The notes under the pieces are model-generated. The model had not been told where the DNA came from, searched no databases, and saw only the letters and a list, made by a program, of their open reading frames with translations. DNA of 43,176 nucleotides from Prevotellamassilia sp. Its GTDB lineage: Bacteria; Bacteroidota; Bacteroidia; Bacteroidales; Bacteroidaceae. Positions 10,472 through 23,935 of this stretch are shown one piece after another. Position 1 is the first letter of the stretch; each line of letters begins with the position of its first letter. A program made the position numbers and the translations under genes. The stretch spans positions 1-43,176 of the forward strand of contig JAHAWW010000237.1 in NCBI GenBank assembly GCA_018383375.1. The letters run 5' to 3'.

Positions 10472-10662
10472 CCACATAAGAGTCACAAAAACAATTGTTT
10501 TGGAGGCTCAAAGCATCAATCATAGGCCTTGAGCCTTCGATTGCAACGCTTGTACAAGCCGAGCGCAGAGACAAACATTCTTTTGTTTGTTTGACTTTGT
10601 CGAGCATTCACTAAAGTTTATCGATATAAACTCAAATATCCTTTAATCAAAATTTTCTTATT

Positions 10663-10935
10663 ATGAACAAAAGCGAACTTGTCAACGCAATTGCAGCTGG
10701 TGCCGGTCTGAGCAAAGCTGACGCCAAAAAGGCTCTCGATGTAACCCTCAGCGCCATCGCCGACGCCCTCAAGAAAGAAGAGAAAGTAGCTCTTCTCGGT
10801 TTTGGTAACTTTGCCGTGACTGAGCGTCCTGCTCGCACAGGCATCAACCCTGCAACCAAAGAAAAGATCGAGATTGCAGCCAAGAAGGTCATCAAATTCA
10901 AAGCCGGTGCCGAACTCGCCGACGCCTTGAACTAA
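10663..10935 (+). CDS. HU family DNA-binding protein
   Basis: MNKSELVNAIAAGAGLSKADAKKALD..., GFGNFAVTERPARTGINPATKEKIEIAAKKVIKFKAG; 90 aa. Confidence 0.95.
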   Translation: MNKSELVNAIAAGAGLSKADAKKALDVTLSAIADALKKEEKVALLGFGNFAVTERPARTGINPATKEKIEIAAKKVIKFKAGAELADALN

Positions 10936-10956
10936 TTGACTTCACCAATTTAAGCC

Positions 10957-10990
10957 AATCGCCCGTTTGCCAAAAGCAAGCGGGCGATTT
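10957..10990 (+). terminator. Rho-independent terminator after HU
   Basis: AATCGCCCGTTTGC-CAAAA-GCAAGCGGGCGATT hairpin followed by TTCG. Confidence 0.8.
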
Positions 10991-11039
10991 TCGTATGGTG
11001 GCGATGCGACCGAGCGTGGGTGAAGCGGCAGTCGACGCG

Positions 11040-13166
11040 TCAGAGTTTCCACTCTTTGTGGTCGCGACCGAAGAGACTTGAAATATGGCTGACCGCCGGC
11101 TTTTGAGGCGGTTGTTCGCGATTGAGTTCGGGATAGGCAATGCGGGTGTGATAGATGGTTTTGAGACTGTCTATGAGACAGCGTTTGGCGTCGGCGATGT
11201 CGCGGAAGGTGATGGGACATTCGCGGAAGAAGCCGGCGGCCAACTGTGCATCAATGATACGGTCTACCAGCGCCGATATGTTTTCTTCGGTATACTCTTT
11301 GAGACTGCGCGATGCTGCCTCGACACTGTCACACATCATCAAAATGGCTTGTTCGACAGTCTTAGGGTTGGGTCCGGGATATCTGAAGGCTGCTTCGTCT
11401 ACTTTTTCCTCCGGGTGTTTGTTGCTGTATTGAATGAAGAAATATTTGGTGAGGCCTTCGCCGTGATGCGTACAGATGAAGTCGCGTATCACTTTGGGCA
11501 AATGGTATTTATCGGCCAGCCGAAGTCCGTCGGTGACGTGGCTGATAATGATTTGCGCACTGCGCTCCTCACTGAGGTTGTTGTGGGGATTGACGCCACT
11601 TTGGTTTTCTGTGAAAAAGGCTGGATTGAGCATTTTGCCGATGTCGTGATAGAGCGCACCGGTACGCACTAACTGTGGTTTGGCGCCTATTTTATCGGCC
11701 ACCTCGGCGGCCAGATTGGCCACCTGCATAGAGTGATTGAAGGTGCCTTGCGCCTCTTTAGACATACGCCTCAAGAGGGGGTGGTTGATGTTGGTGAGCT
11801 CAATGAGGGTGACGTTTGAAGTGAAGCCAAAGACTTTCTCGACGACATACATCAGCGGGTAGGCAAAGAGCATCATCAGACCGCCAATGAGCACGAAGAT
11901 TGAGCGCGACTGATCGAAGGCGGCAAAGCCAAGACCTTGCGAAAGGTCGTAGGTGATGCTGATAATCAAGCCGGCTGCCATGGCCATCAACACAGTCTTG
12001 AGCAGCTGTGAGCGTTCGGTGAGTTCGCGCAACGAATAGATGACTACCACGCCGGTGACTATCTGCAAGAGCACAAACTCAAAGGGCGCGTGGAGTGCCA
12101 TGGCCGAGAGCAGGGTCACCACTACCATCGTCACAAATGCCGTGCGAGAATCCATAAACAGGCGGATGAAAATGGGCACAATGGCATAGGGCACAAGGAA
12201 GACGCTGAAGAATTGGTGCGTCATCATCAGATAGGTGATGAGCGGAAAGATGACGACGAGCGAGAAAAGCAGCAACATCGTGTGGAGCGAAGCGAGATAG
12301 TCGCGGCGAAAGAGTTTGAGGTAAAACAGCAAGATGCTCAGCAAGATGGCAATATAGCAGGTCTGTCCGAGCAAGACGAACCAAAAACTTTTTGTGGGGT
12401 CAAGTCGTTGCTCACTGGCGCGGCGCATAGAGTCGAGTATGCGCACCTGATGGGCATTGACCAACTGGCCTCGACCAATAATAAACTGGCCGGCTTGCAC
12501 AAGACCGATGTTGTCGGCCACGGCGGCGAGTTGTCCGTCGAGTTCGGCTTTGTTTTTGGCCTGGTCTGTCTTGAGATTGGGCACGATATAATCATAGAGA
12601 TGCAGTCGTGAAATCATGATCGGGTTCACACTGTGGGCATCGGCTTGAATGACATATTCATAGGCCGTACGGGGCGTGAAGACATTGTCTGGCTCTCTCA
12701 CTCCGGCTTGCTTGCCGCGCAACACGCGAATGTTCACACCCCTCTTTTTGAGCTCTGCCACATCGTCGGCCGGCAAGACACCGCGGTCGTAGACCTCCCC
12801 GAGCAGTTCGACCAATCGGGGCAGATAGGCCACATCAAAGCCGGGTGCACCGCCACTATATACTTTTTGGCGCATGGCCGAGATTTGACGTTGTGCCGTG
12901 AGGGTGTCGAGTTGGTAATAGGGTTCAAAATTGCGCTTGATGCTGTCGCGCTCGGCGTTGAGTTCGGCTTCGGATTTGTAGATAGGAAAGTCAAACGAGG
13001 CGATGAGTTGTTGATAGCGCCAAGGGCGGTTTTCTTCATAGATATAGCCAAATTTGCTTTCGCGGGGAGCAAAAAAGACGAGCAGGGCCAGCGTCACGAC
13101 AAAGAGAATCGTGTTGACGATGAGACTGACATAGCGAGGCTTGCGCCAATTGTGTTTTGTAGACAT
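11040..13166 (-). CDS. 7TM-HD (PgpH-like) HDIG-domain metal-dependent phosphohydrolase
   Basis: Multi-TM protein with LVRTGALYHDIGKMLNPAFFTENQ (HD) and FICTHHGEGLTKYFF; 7TMR-HDED/7TM-HD architecture. Confidence 0.9.
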   Translation of the reverse strand: MSTKHNWRKPRYVSLIVNTILFVVTLALLVFFAPRESKFGYIYEENRPWRYQQLIASFDFPIYKSEAELNAERDSIKRNFEPYYQLDTLTAQRQISAMRQKVYSGGAPGFDVAYLPRLVELLGEVYDRGVLPADDVAELKKRGVNIRVLRGKQAGVREPDNVFTPRTAYEYVIQADAHSVNPIMISRLHLYDYIVPNLKTDQAKNKAELDGQLAAVADNIGLVQAGQFIIGRGQLVNAHQVRILDSMRRASEQRLDPTKSFWFVLLGQTCYIAILLSILLFYLKLFRRDYLASLHTMLLLFSLVVIFPLITYLMMTHQFFSVFLVPYAIVPIFIRLFMDSRTAFVTMVVVTLLSAMALHAPFEFVLLQIVTGVVVIYSLRELTERSQLLKTVLMAMAAGLIISITYDLSQGLGFAAFDQSRSIFVLIGGLMMLFAYPLMYVVEKVFGFTSNVTLIELTNINHPLLRRMSKEAQGTFNHSMQVANLAAEVADKIGAKPQLVRTGALYHDIGKMLNPAFFTENQSGVNPHNNLSEERSAQIIISHVTDGLRLADKYHLPKVIRDFICTHHGEGLTKYFFIQYSNKHPEEKVDEAAFRYPGPNPKTVEQAILMMCDSVEAASRSLKEYTEENISALVDRIIDAQLAAGFFRECPITFRDIADAKRCLIDSLKTIYHTRIAYPELNREQPPQKPAVSHISSLFGRDHKEWKL

Positions 13167-13189
13167 AGGGGAGGGGTAGGGATAAAGTT

Positions 13190-13891
13190 TCAGCCTTCGG
13201 CCAAAAGACGGCGCAGGGTGGCGACACCTTTTGATGCCACCTCTTTGATTACATTCACCGTCCGTCCGCCGGGCACGTGCACCTCTTTAGGGTCGATGAG
13301 ATAAACCGGCACACCGGGTCGGGCATAGCGCACGAGTCCGGCGGCAGGGTAGACATTGAGCGAGGTGCCCACGATGACGAAGATGTCGGCCTGCTCCACC
13401 TCGCGTGCTGCGGCTTCGAGATTGGGCACGGCCTCGCCAAACCAGACTATCCACGGGCGCAAGAGCGACCCGTCGCCGGCACGCTCGCCATGGGCCACGT
13501 CGGGATGGTCAGGCGGCAGCGTCTTGATGAACTTAGGGTGGTCGGGGTCGCGCGAGGAGCACACTTTCATCAACTCGCCGTGCAGGTGGATGACGTGTGA
13601 CGAACCGGCTCTTTCATGCAGGTCGTCGACGTTTTGCGTCACGATACAAACGTCATAGTCGGCTTCCATGGCGGCAAGCAAACGGTGCCCGTCGTTGGGC
13701 TCAGCCTTAATCAACTGTCGGCGCAACCCATTGTAGAAATCGGTCACCAAATCAGGGTCGGCCGCCCAGCCTTCGGGTGTGGCCACCTTTTCCACGGGAT
13801 AGCGCTCCCAGAGTCCACCGGTATCGCGAAAGGTTTCAAATCCGCTCTCGGCACTCATGCCGGCTCCTGTCAAAATTACGAGTTTTTTCAT
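13190..13891 (-). CDS. cobB: SIR2 family NAD-dependent protein deacylase (zinc-Cys-less)
   Basis: MKKLVILTGAGMSAESGFETFRD, TQNVDDLHERAG, HLHGEL, RPWIVWFGE, GTSLNVYPAAGL. Start at 13891 preferred over ORF start 13942. Confidence 0.9.
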   Translation of the reverse strand: MKKLVILTGAGMSAESGFETFRDTGGLWERYPVEKVATPEGWAADPDLVTDFYNGLRRQLIKAEPNDGHRLLAAMEADYDVCIVTQNVDDLHERAGSSHVIHLHGELMKVCSSRDPDHPKFIKTLPPDHPDVAHGERAGDGSLLRPWIVWFGEAVPNLEAAAREVEQADIFVIVGTSLNVYPAAGLVRYARPGVPVYLIDPKEVHVPGGRTVNVIKEVASKGVATLRRLLAEG

Positions 13892-14124
13892 GACTTGAAA
13901 ATATGTGTCACCGCGTGTGGCGCGTTTGTTGCAAAAATACATATTTTGTGCTTATTCAAACAGCCGAAGGTCAAGTTTAGGCTTGAAAGTGTACAAAAAC
14001 GGCTGTCATCGTGACAAGAATACACCTTTTTTAATCATTGCCGGTGCCACACGAGCGGCAAAGGCGCAAAAAACTGCGGCGCAGCCTGATTTTTTTGCCC
14101 AAATCAGAGAAACAACCTCCCGTA

Positions 14125-14170
14125 ATAAGGACGGTTTTCCCCGTCATAAGGCCCGCAAAAACTGTCCTTA
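14125..14170. repeat. 46-bp dispersed element copy A with terminal inverted repeats TAAGGAC/GTCCTTA
   Basis: Ungapped alignment to 26546-26591; 33/46 identical by hand count. Confidence 0.55.
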
Positions 14171-14190
14171 GGCCCGTCAAGGCGCTGATA

Positions 14191-14217
14191 ATCAAAAAAG
14201 GAGGCCGCGAGCCTCCC
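14191..14217 (-). terminator. Hairpin with minus-strand T-tract (terminator-like)
   Basis: Minus strand reads GGAGGC-TCGCG-GCCTCC followed by TTTTTTG. Confidence 0.5.
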
Positions 14218-14351
14218 TCTTTTCTCTTTGTCAAGGCAAATATACGTCGCAAAGCGCACAGGACAAAAGACAAATAGCAGCCGACGGACCGATAGAAGGC
14301 TTAAAAAAAGTGATAATTAAATATATTGTCGTTTTCACTGACTTTTTTATG

Positions 14352-14359
14352 TACATTTG
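14352..14359 (+). promoter_or_regulatory. Putative -7 box for GH2 beta-galactosidase
   Basis: TACATTTG matches TAnnTTTG about 90 nt upstream of the ATG. Confidence 0.5.
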
Positions 14360-14435
14360 CATACACGATATCACAGCGTGCGTTTAGAGCTTTTCGTTCC
14401 TCAACGCGCCACCTTAAATCTGAATTCAAATTTAA

Positions 14436-18527
<4,092 letters not shown>

Positions 18528-18547
18528 CCGCGGCTATAACCTCCTAT

Positions 18548-18586
18548 TAAATCCCCGCCTCTCTCTTATGCGTAGGCGGGGATTTA
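18548..18586 (+). terminator. Rho-independent terminator-like hairpin
   Basis: TAAATCCCCGCCT-CTCTCTTATGCGT-AGGCGGGGATTTA perfect 13-bp arms. Confidence 0.8.
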
Positions 18587-18684
18587 TACACTCAAGAAAG
18601 CACTTTAGACTTTTTCTCACCATTATCAAAGGCTATTAACAAAATCCTATAAAAACTTTGTTTCACCTTTAAGTCCTTAGCCCT

Positions 18685-21153
18685 ATGAAAAAACACCTAC
18701 GCTTGTTTCTCGCACTTTGTGCCTTGTGGCTGGCCTTGCCGGGAATGAGAGCCGGCAATGGTTTGGTTCTGACCTTCAACCACGACGGTACGAACATCGC
18801 GGTCAACGTGGCCGACTCGGCCGGCCAGGCCCTTGATGGTGTCACAGCCACGGCGACATGCTCAGAGGCCATTAAGGCCGTTAGCGGCAGTGTCACATCA
18901 AGCATTGTATGTCCTAATGTCAACGGCAACGCCTCGCCTACCATCAATCTCACGGTGACCGTCAGCGGCCTCACCGCGCCTGTGGTCTACAACACCATCG
19001 GGCTCGACATCCACGCGCTCAATGCCTCGGGCGCCTACCAGAGCAACAGCGACGGCAAGGCACGTCAATTCAACGTAGCCATAGCCACAGGCGCCACCGA
19101 CGATGCCACCACGACTTTCGCCACCTTAAGCGACATCGACATCGCCTCGGGAGTGGGCACAACAGGTGCCGTGCACAAAGTGTGGGATGCCGCCTCGACT
19201 AGTCTCAACACGGCCGAAGGCTCACTCGTCATTAAGCTCACCATCACCAAAGGCACGAATAATCAAGGTTGCTTCTTCGGTTTGTCTTCTATCTCGCTTA
19301 CCAATCAGAGCGCAAGCGGTGAGGGCGGCGAAGGCGAAGGTGAGGGAAGCGGCGACGAAACCCCTGATTTCCCCGACCCCGCGGCCTATTATCACATCAA
19401 GTGGTTCGGCAACACCGCTCTCTACATCACCGAAGAGACAGACGGCTCTCTCGACGTGCAGACCGCCGACGTGACACGCCGCCAATACTGGCAGTTTGAA
19501 CCCTCAGCCACCGCCGGCCTCTACCACATCAAAAACGCCGTCACGGGTCACTACATCGGCAGCTGCAACAAGACCCCGTCATCGGCATCACGCATCGCCA
19601 TCTCTGTCCAAGGCGTTCCTTATTATATAGAATGTGCGGCGAGTGGAACAGTCGCCGGCTACTATCGTCTCACCTCGTCAGACTGTGCCAACTATGCCGA
19701 CGTGTCACAATCGCCCGTAGGCCTGAACAAAGACGGTGCCTCATCCAACATCATAGCCTGGAATGCCGGACTCACCAATACCGGTTCGTATTGGCAAATC
19801 ACCGCTACGCCCTTCAACTATGAACTCCAGCCGTTCTCTTACAGCAGCGCCGTGGGCACACCGCAGTTCATCTACACGCTCAAAAACCGTGCCGGCAAGG
19901 CCCTCACTCAAGCCGCCGACGGCAGCCTTAGTTTTGAAACGCCGCAAATGAACGCCGAACAGACTTGGTATTTCGTGGGCCAGACCGGCTCAGGCACAGG
20001 TTTCTTGCTGGTCAACGCAGCCTCTCATCAGCCGCTGGCCGTGACGGGCGAAACAGACACCCGTTGGACCGTGTTTAGCGGCGAAGGCACCACCTACTAT
20101 TTCCGTCCGTTTGCCACACGCACCGAAAGTGCCACCACGCTCACCGTGGCCGGCGACTCGCTTTTCAACATCGTCGCCGCGCGTTCTACTTATGCTCGCG
20201 CCGCTCAGATTTATAATATGCCTTGTGGCTCGGTAGGCACACTCTATGTGAAGCGTGCCGTCATCTCTGGCACAGACATCGTGAAGGGTATGACCTATCC
20301 CTTGCCCACGCTGAGCGGTTCTGACATTACCGCCACCGAGGCCTCAACGCCGGCTTCTGCCTATACCATCTACACCAAAGACAAAGCCTCTGTAGTGGCG
20401 GGCAACGACTTCACCCTCTCGCTGAAACTCTCTCAGGCCCCGGCCGAGGGCGATACCGTCTACGCCCACTTTGATTGGGACTGCGACGGCGTGTTTGAGA
20501 CGCTACAGGTGCTCAATGCCACACAACAAAGCGAGCACACCGTCAGTGTGCCGGCCGATGCCAAAGTGGGCAAGACGCGTGCCCGTCTGCGCCTCACGTC
20601 ATTAGGCAACGAAGACCCTGAAGGCGAAGTCTACGGCCAGATTTTGGATTTCGTGCTGCAAGTTGAGGCTGCGCAGAGCGTGAGTGCTTCGCTCTCTGTG
20701 GTGAGCAACGACTCCACTCGCGGCACAGCCACCATCGTCAGCCAGAGCGATACAGAGGCCACCGTCCAAGCCACACCGTTGGGCAACGCCACCTTTGTGT
20801 GCTGGCGTCGCGGCAATGTGGTGGTTTCGGCATCAGCCGACTACACGCTGACCTTAAGTGGTAAAACAGAACTCACGGCTGTGTTCTCGCCCAACACCAC
20901 CGCCATCGTGGGCATCGGTAATGCCGGCTTGAGCGAAAGCGGCACCGCCATCGACATCCAAGGCCATGAGCGCCTCATCATCGTGAACGGCGGTAGCCCG
21001 AAGGGACAGATTGCCGTCTACGACACGGCCGGCGCCCTCAAAGCCTCAGCCACCGGTTGCTCGCTCTCTGTACGTCATCTGCCCCGCGGCACCTACGTTG
21101 TCAGATACGTCACACCCGAAAGCGGCAAAGCCTGCAAAATTTCCCTCAAATAA
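18685..21153 (+). CDS. Large secreted/surface protein: N-terminal beta domain, Gly/Glu linker, lectin-like repeats, GEVED-like and bacterial-repeat domains, C-terminal sorting-like domain
   Basis: Signal peptide MKKHLRLFLALCALWLALPGMRAG; linker GEGGEGEGEGSGDE; HFDWDCDGVFETLQ...AKVGKTRARLRL...GEVYGQILDFVLQVE (GEVED-like); VYDTAGALKASATGCSLSVRHLPRGTYVVRYVTPESGKACKISLK (T9SS-like C-terminus). Confidence 0.75.
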   Translation: MKKHLRLFLALCALWLALPGMRAGNGLVLTFNHDGTNIAVNVADSAGQALDGVTATATCSEAIKAVSGSVTSSIVCPNVNGNASPTINLTVTVSGLTAPVVYNTIGLDIHALNASGAYQSNSDGKARQFNVAIATGATDDATTTFATLSDIDIASGVGTTGAVHKVWDAASTSLNTAEGSLVIKLTITKGTNNQGCFFGLSSISLTNQSASGEGGEGEGEGSGDETPDFPDPAAYYHIKWFGNTALYITEETDGSLDVQTADVTRRQYWQFEPSATAGLYHIKNAVTGHYIGSCNKTPSSASRIAISVQGVPYYIECAASGTVAGYYRLTSSDCANYADVSQSPVGLNKDGASSNIIAWNAGLTNTGSYWQITATPFNYELQPFSYSSAVGTPQFIYTLKNRAGKALTQAADGSLSFETPQMNAEQTWYFVGQTGSGTGFLLVNAASHQPLAVTGETDTRWTVFSGEGTTYYFRPFATRTESATTLTVAGDSLFNIVAARSTYARAAQIYNMPCGSVGTLYVKRAVISGTDIVKGMTYPLPTLSGSDITATEASTPASAYTIYTKDKASVVAGNDFTLSLKLSQAPAEGDTVYAHFDWDCDGVFETLQVLNATQQSEHTVSVPADAKVGKTRARLRLTSLGNEDPEGEVYGQILDFVLQVEAAQSVSASLSVVSNDSTRGTATIVSQSDTEATVQATPLGNATFVCWRRGNVVVSASADYTLTLSGKTELTAVFSPNTTAIVGIGNAGLSESGTAIDIQGHERLIIVNGGSPKGQIAVYDTAGALKASATGCSLSVRHLPRGTYVVRYVTPESGKACKISLK

Positions 21154-21183
21154 ATCCTCTCACACCCCCAATCAGACAAAACT

Positions 21184-22686
21184 ATGAACAACCGATTGAT
21201 TTTTTGCGGATGCGGTGCCCTGGCCGCTTTGGCTGCCGGCGCACAGAACAAGCCCAATATTATATATATAATGTGTGACGACATGGGCTACGGCGACTTA
21301 GCTTGCTATGGTCAGCAATACATCTCTACGCCCAACATCGACCGTATGGCCGCCCAGGGTATGCGATTTACGCAAGCCTACGCCGGCAGCCCGGTGTCGG
21401 CCCCTTCGCGCGCCACGTTTATGACCGGCCAACACACCGGCCACACTCATGTGAGAGCCAACAAGGAGTATTGGAGCGGTTCGGTGCAATATGGCGCCAA
21501 CACCGACTATGCCGTTGTGGGCCAAGAACCCTACGACCCCAACCGCATCATCATTCCCGAAATCTTCAAAGACAACGGCTACACCACCGGAATGTTTGGC
21601 AAATGGGCCGGTGGCTATGAAGGCTCGGCCTCCACGCCCGACAAGCGCGGCATCGATGAATATTACGGCTACATCTGCCAGTTCCAAGCCCACCTGTATT
21701 ACCCCAACTTCCTCAACGAATACAGCCGTTCGGCAGGCGATGAAGGTGTGCGCCGCGTCATCCTTGAGCAGAACATCCAGTTCCCCATGTATGGCGACGA
21801 CTACCGTAAACGCGCCCAATACTCATCAGACCTCATCCATCAGAAGGCTATGGCCTGGCTCGACAAACAAAGCGCCGACCAGCCTTTCTTAGGCATTTTC
21901 ACCTACACGTTGCCTCATGCCGAACTGGTTCAGCCTGAAGACTCCATCTTGCTGGCCTACAAGGGGCATTTCTGTACGGAAAAGACTTTTGGCGGCCAAC
22001 AGGCTTCGCGCTACAACCCGACCAACTACGGCCACGCCGAGTTTGCCGCAATGATCACACGCCTCGATGCTCAAGTGGGTGAGATTATGGCCAAACTTGA
22101 AGAGAAGGGATTGGCAGACAACACCGTCTTGATTTTCACCTCCGACAACGGGCCACACGAAGAAGGCGGTGCCGACCCCGACTTTTTCAATCGCGACGGT
22201 CTCTTGCAAGGCAAAAAGCGCAGCACCTACGAGGGCGGCATCCGCATTCCCTTCATTGTGCGCTGGCCTGGCAAGGTGGCTGCAGGCTCGGTCAACGACC
22301 ATCAGTTGGCCTTCTACGACCTTATGCCCACCTTCTGCGACATTGCCGGCATTGAGAACTACGAAACACGCTATGCCAATCCGGAGGCCGAAAACGACAG
22401 TTTCGATGGGCTCTCATTCTATCCCACACTCACGGGAGAGGGTGAGCAGCAACAGCACGAGTTTCTCTACTGGGAGTTCTCTGAGACGAACATGATGGGC
22501 CTGAGAATGGGCAACTGGAAAATGGTGGTGCAACAAGGCAATTGCAAGCTCTTCGACCTGGCCACCGACCTGCACGAAGACAACAACGTGGCCGACCAAC
22601 ATCCTGAAGTGGTGGCCAAGATGAAAGCCATCCTCAAGTCGCAACACACCGACAGCAGTCTTTTCTCGGTGACCCTGCCGCAATGA
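21184..22686 (+). CDS. Sulfatase (Ser-type, S-x-P-S-R active-site motif)
   Basis: NIIYIMCDDMGYGDLACYGQQYISTPNIDRMAAQGMRFTQAYAGSPVSAPSRATFMTGQHTGH; FTSDNGPHEEGG. Confidence 0.93.
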   Translation: MNNRLIFCGCGALAALAAGAQNKPNIIYIMCDDMGYGDLACYGQQYISTPNIDRMAAQGMRFTQAYAGSPVSAPSRATFMTGQHTGHTHVRANKEYWSGSVQYGANTDYAVVGQEPYDPNRIIIPEIFKDNGYTTGMFGKWAGGYEGSASTPDKRGIDEYYGYICQFQAHLYYPNFLNEYSRSAGDEGVRRVILEQNIQFPMYGDDYRKRAQYSSDLIHQKAMAWLDKQSADQPFLGIFTYTLPHAELVQPEDSILLAYKGHFCTEKTFGGQQASRYNPTNYGHAEFAAMITRLDAQVGEIMAKLEEKGLADNTVLIFTSDNGPHEEGGADPDFFNRDGLLQGKKRSTYEGGIRIPFIVRWPGKVAAGSVNDHQLAFYDLMPTFCDIAGIENYETRYANPEAENDSFDGLSFYPTLTGEGEQQQHEFLYWEFSETNMMGLRMGNWKMVVQQGNCKLFDLATDLHEDNNVADQHPEVVAKMKAILKSQHTDSSLFSVTLPQ

Positions 22687-22707
22687 CAAGACCTGTCTGA
22701 CAAAACC

Positions 22708-22750
22708 ACTCCGGCCGCAGCACATACCAACGTATGCCTGCGGCCGGAGT
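22708..22750. terminator. Strong bidirectional hairpin between convergent sulfatase and btuG-like genes
   Basis: ACTCCGGCCGCAG (22708-22720) and CTGCGGCCGGAGT (22738-22750), 13-bp perfect arms with inner CATAC/GTATG pairing. Confidence 0.75.
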
Positions 22751-22794
22751 CTTTATGTCATCCACCGATGGGGTGGTAGAGCTATCTGTTTATC

Positions 22795-23877
22795 TCAATA
22801 CCACACTACGCCGACGGGGTGAATGCCGGTGTCATAGGTCTTGAGGTGGGTGCCGTCTGCCTTGTAGACGTAGAGCAATCCGGGCTTATCGTATTCGGCC
22901 GACGAGCGGTCTGAGCAGATATAGATGTCGCCGTTTTGCGGATTGATGTTGATGGCCTGAGGTGCCGGTGCCGTGGGCTGACCGGCGAGGAAGTTGTCAG
23001 CGGTCAAGTGACCCGTGGTGGTGTCGTAGGTTTTGAAGTCGACGAGTGTCTGATTGGTGCTCCAGTCCGTGACACTGTTGATCGCATAGAGCGTCGTGCC
23101 ATTCACGGCGATAAGCGAAGCCGGTGCCAGTTCGCTGCCTGCGGTGGCGCCTGCGGGGATGGTCCAAACGGCCGAAGCGATGTCGGCATAATTACCGCGA
23201 CACACCACAAACACGCGGCCATCTGCATCGGCGGCAATCGGTCCGGGGTTGACACCCACAGCAATGTCTCTCACCTTAGTGCCGGTTTGGGCATCGATTT
23301 CGGCAACACGGCAACCGTCAACATAGCCACCGCCATAGTTATAGCCGTCTGAGATGGACACATAGACCTTGCCGCCCGTGGCGCACATTTGTGCGGGATT
23401 GGGGCCTACGGCCTCGTGGGTGTCGATGGCGAGTGTGAGGGTGTCGATGCGACTCACATAGCCATCGTTGTTGCTCACGAAGACATAGCCTTCGGCCGCA
23501 CAGATGGCTTCAGGCTCATTGGTCTGAATGGAGGTGACGATGCGTGCCGTGGTCTTGTCTATCACCCACACCAGATTTTCAGCATACATCGGCACATAGA
23601 TGCGCGAGCCATAGGTCACGGCACCCTGTGGCGAAGAGCCCAGACTCTGTCCGTTGACAGCGGCAAAGACGCTCTGCGTATAGGCTGAGTCGCCGGTGAG
23701 TGTGAGGTGGTCGAGCGTGCCGTCCACGCCGCCGTAGTAGTTGCCTTGGTTGATGACATAAGCACCGCTCATTTGCCCCACCGGGTCGGTGGTGAAGAAG
23801 GGTCCGTCATCGTCTGAACAGGCCGTAAAAGCCAAAGCGGCTATCAGACCGATGGCCAAAAGTTTGAGTTGTTTCAT
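22795..23877 (-). CDS. btuG: BtuG-like surface beta-propeller lipoprotein (YncE-like)
   Basis: Lipobox LAFTAC followed by acidic SDDDG (surface export-like); propeller repeats; lies directly downstream of a BtuB-like TonB-dependent receptor and a cobalamin riboswitch. Confidence 0.75.
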   Translation of the reverse strand: MKQLKLLAIGLIAALAFTACSDDDGPFFTTDPVGQMSGAYVINQGNYYGGVDGTLDHLTLTGDSAYTQSVFAAVNGQSLGSSPQGAVTYGSRIYVPMYAENLVWVIDKTTARIVTSIQTNEPEAICAAEGYVFVSNNDGYVSRIDTLTLAIDTHEAVGPNPAQMCATGGKVYVSISDGYNYGGGYVDGCRVAEIDAQTGTKVRDIAVGVNPGPIAADADGRVFVVCRGNYADIASAVWTIPAGATAGSELAPASLIAVNGTTLYAINSVTDWSTNQTLVDFKTYDTTTGHLTADNFLAGQPTAPAPQAININPQNGDIYICSDRSSAEYDKPGLLYVYKADGTHLKTYDTGIHPVGVVWY

Positions 23878-23935
23878 AGTGTTTTTGTTGTTTATGATTG
23901 AAATGAATTGTCTATAATGGTCATGTTTGAGGGCC

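Noticed and set aside
14031-14273. 80-aa minus-strand ORF (MSFVLCALRR...GTGND)
   Set aside because: Covers palindromic elements and terminator-like hairpins; composition does not look protein-like enough to call.
21256-21280. TATTATATATATAATG tract resembling AT-rich intergenic motifs near 1554 and 5547
   Set aside because: Lies within the sulfatase reading frame (NIIYIM), a conserved motif of the family.
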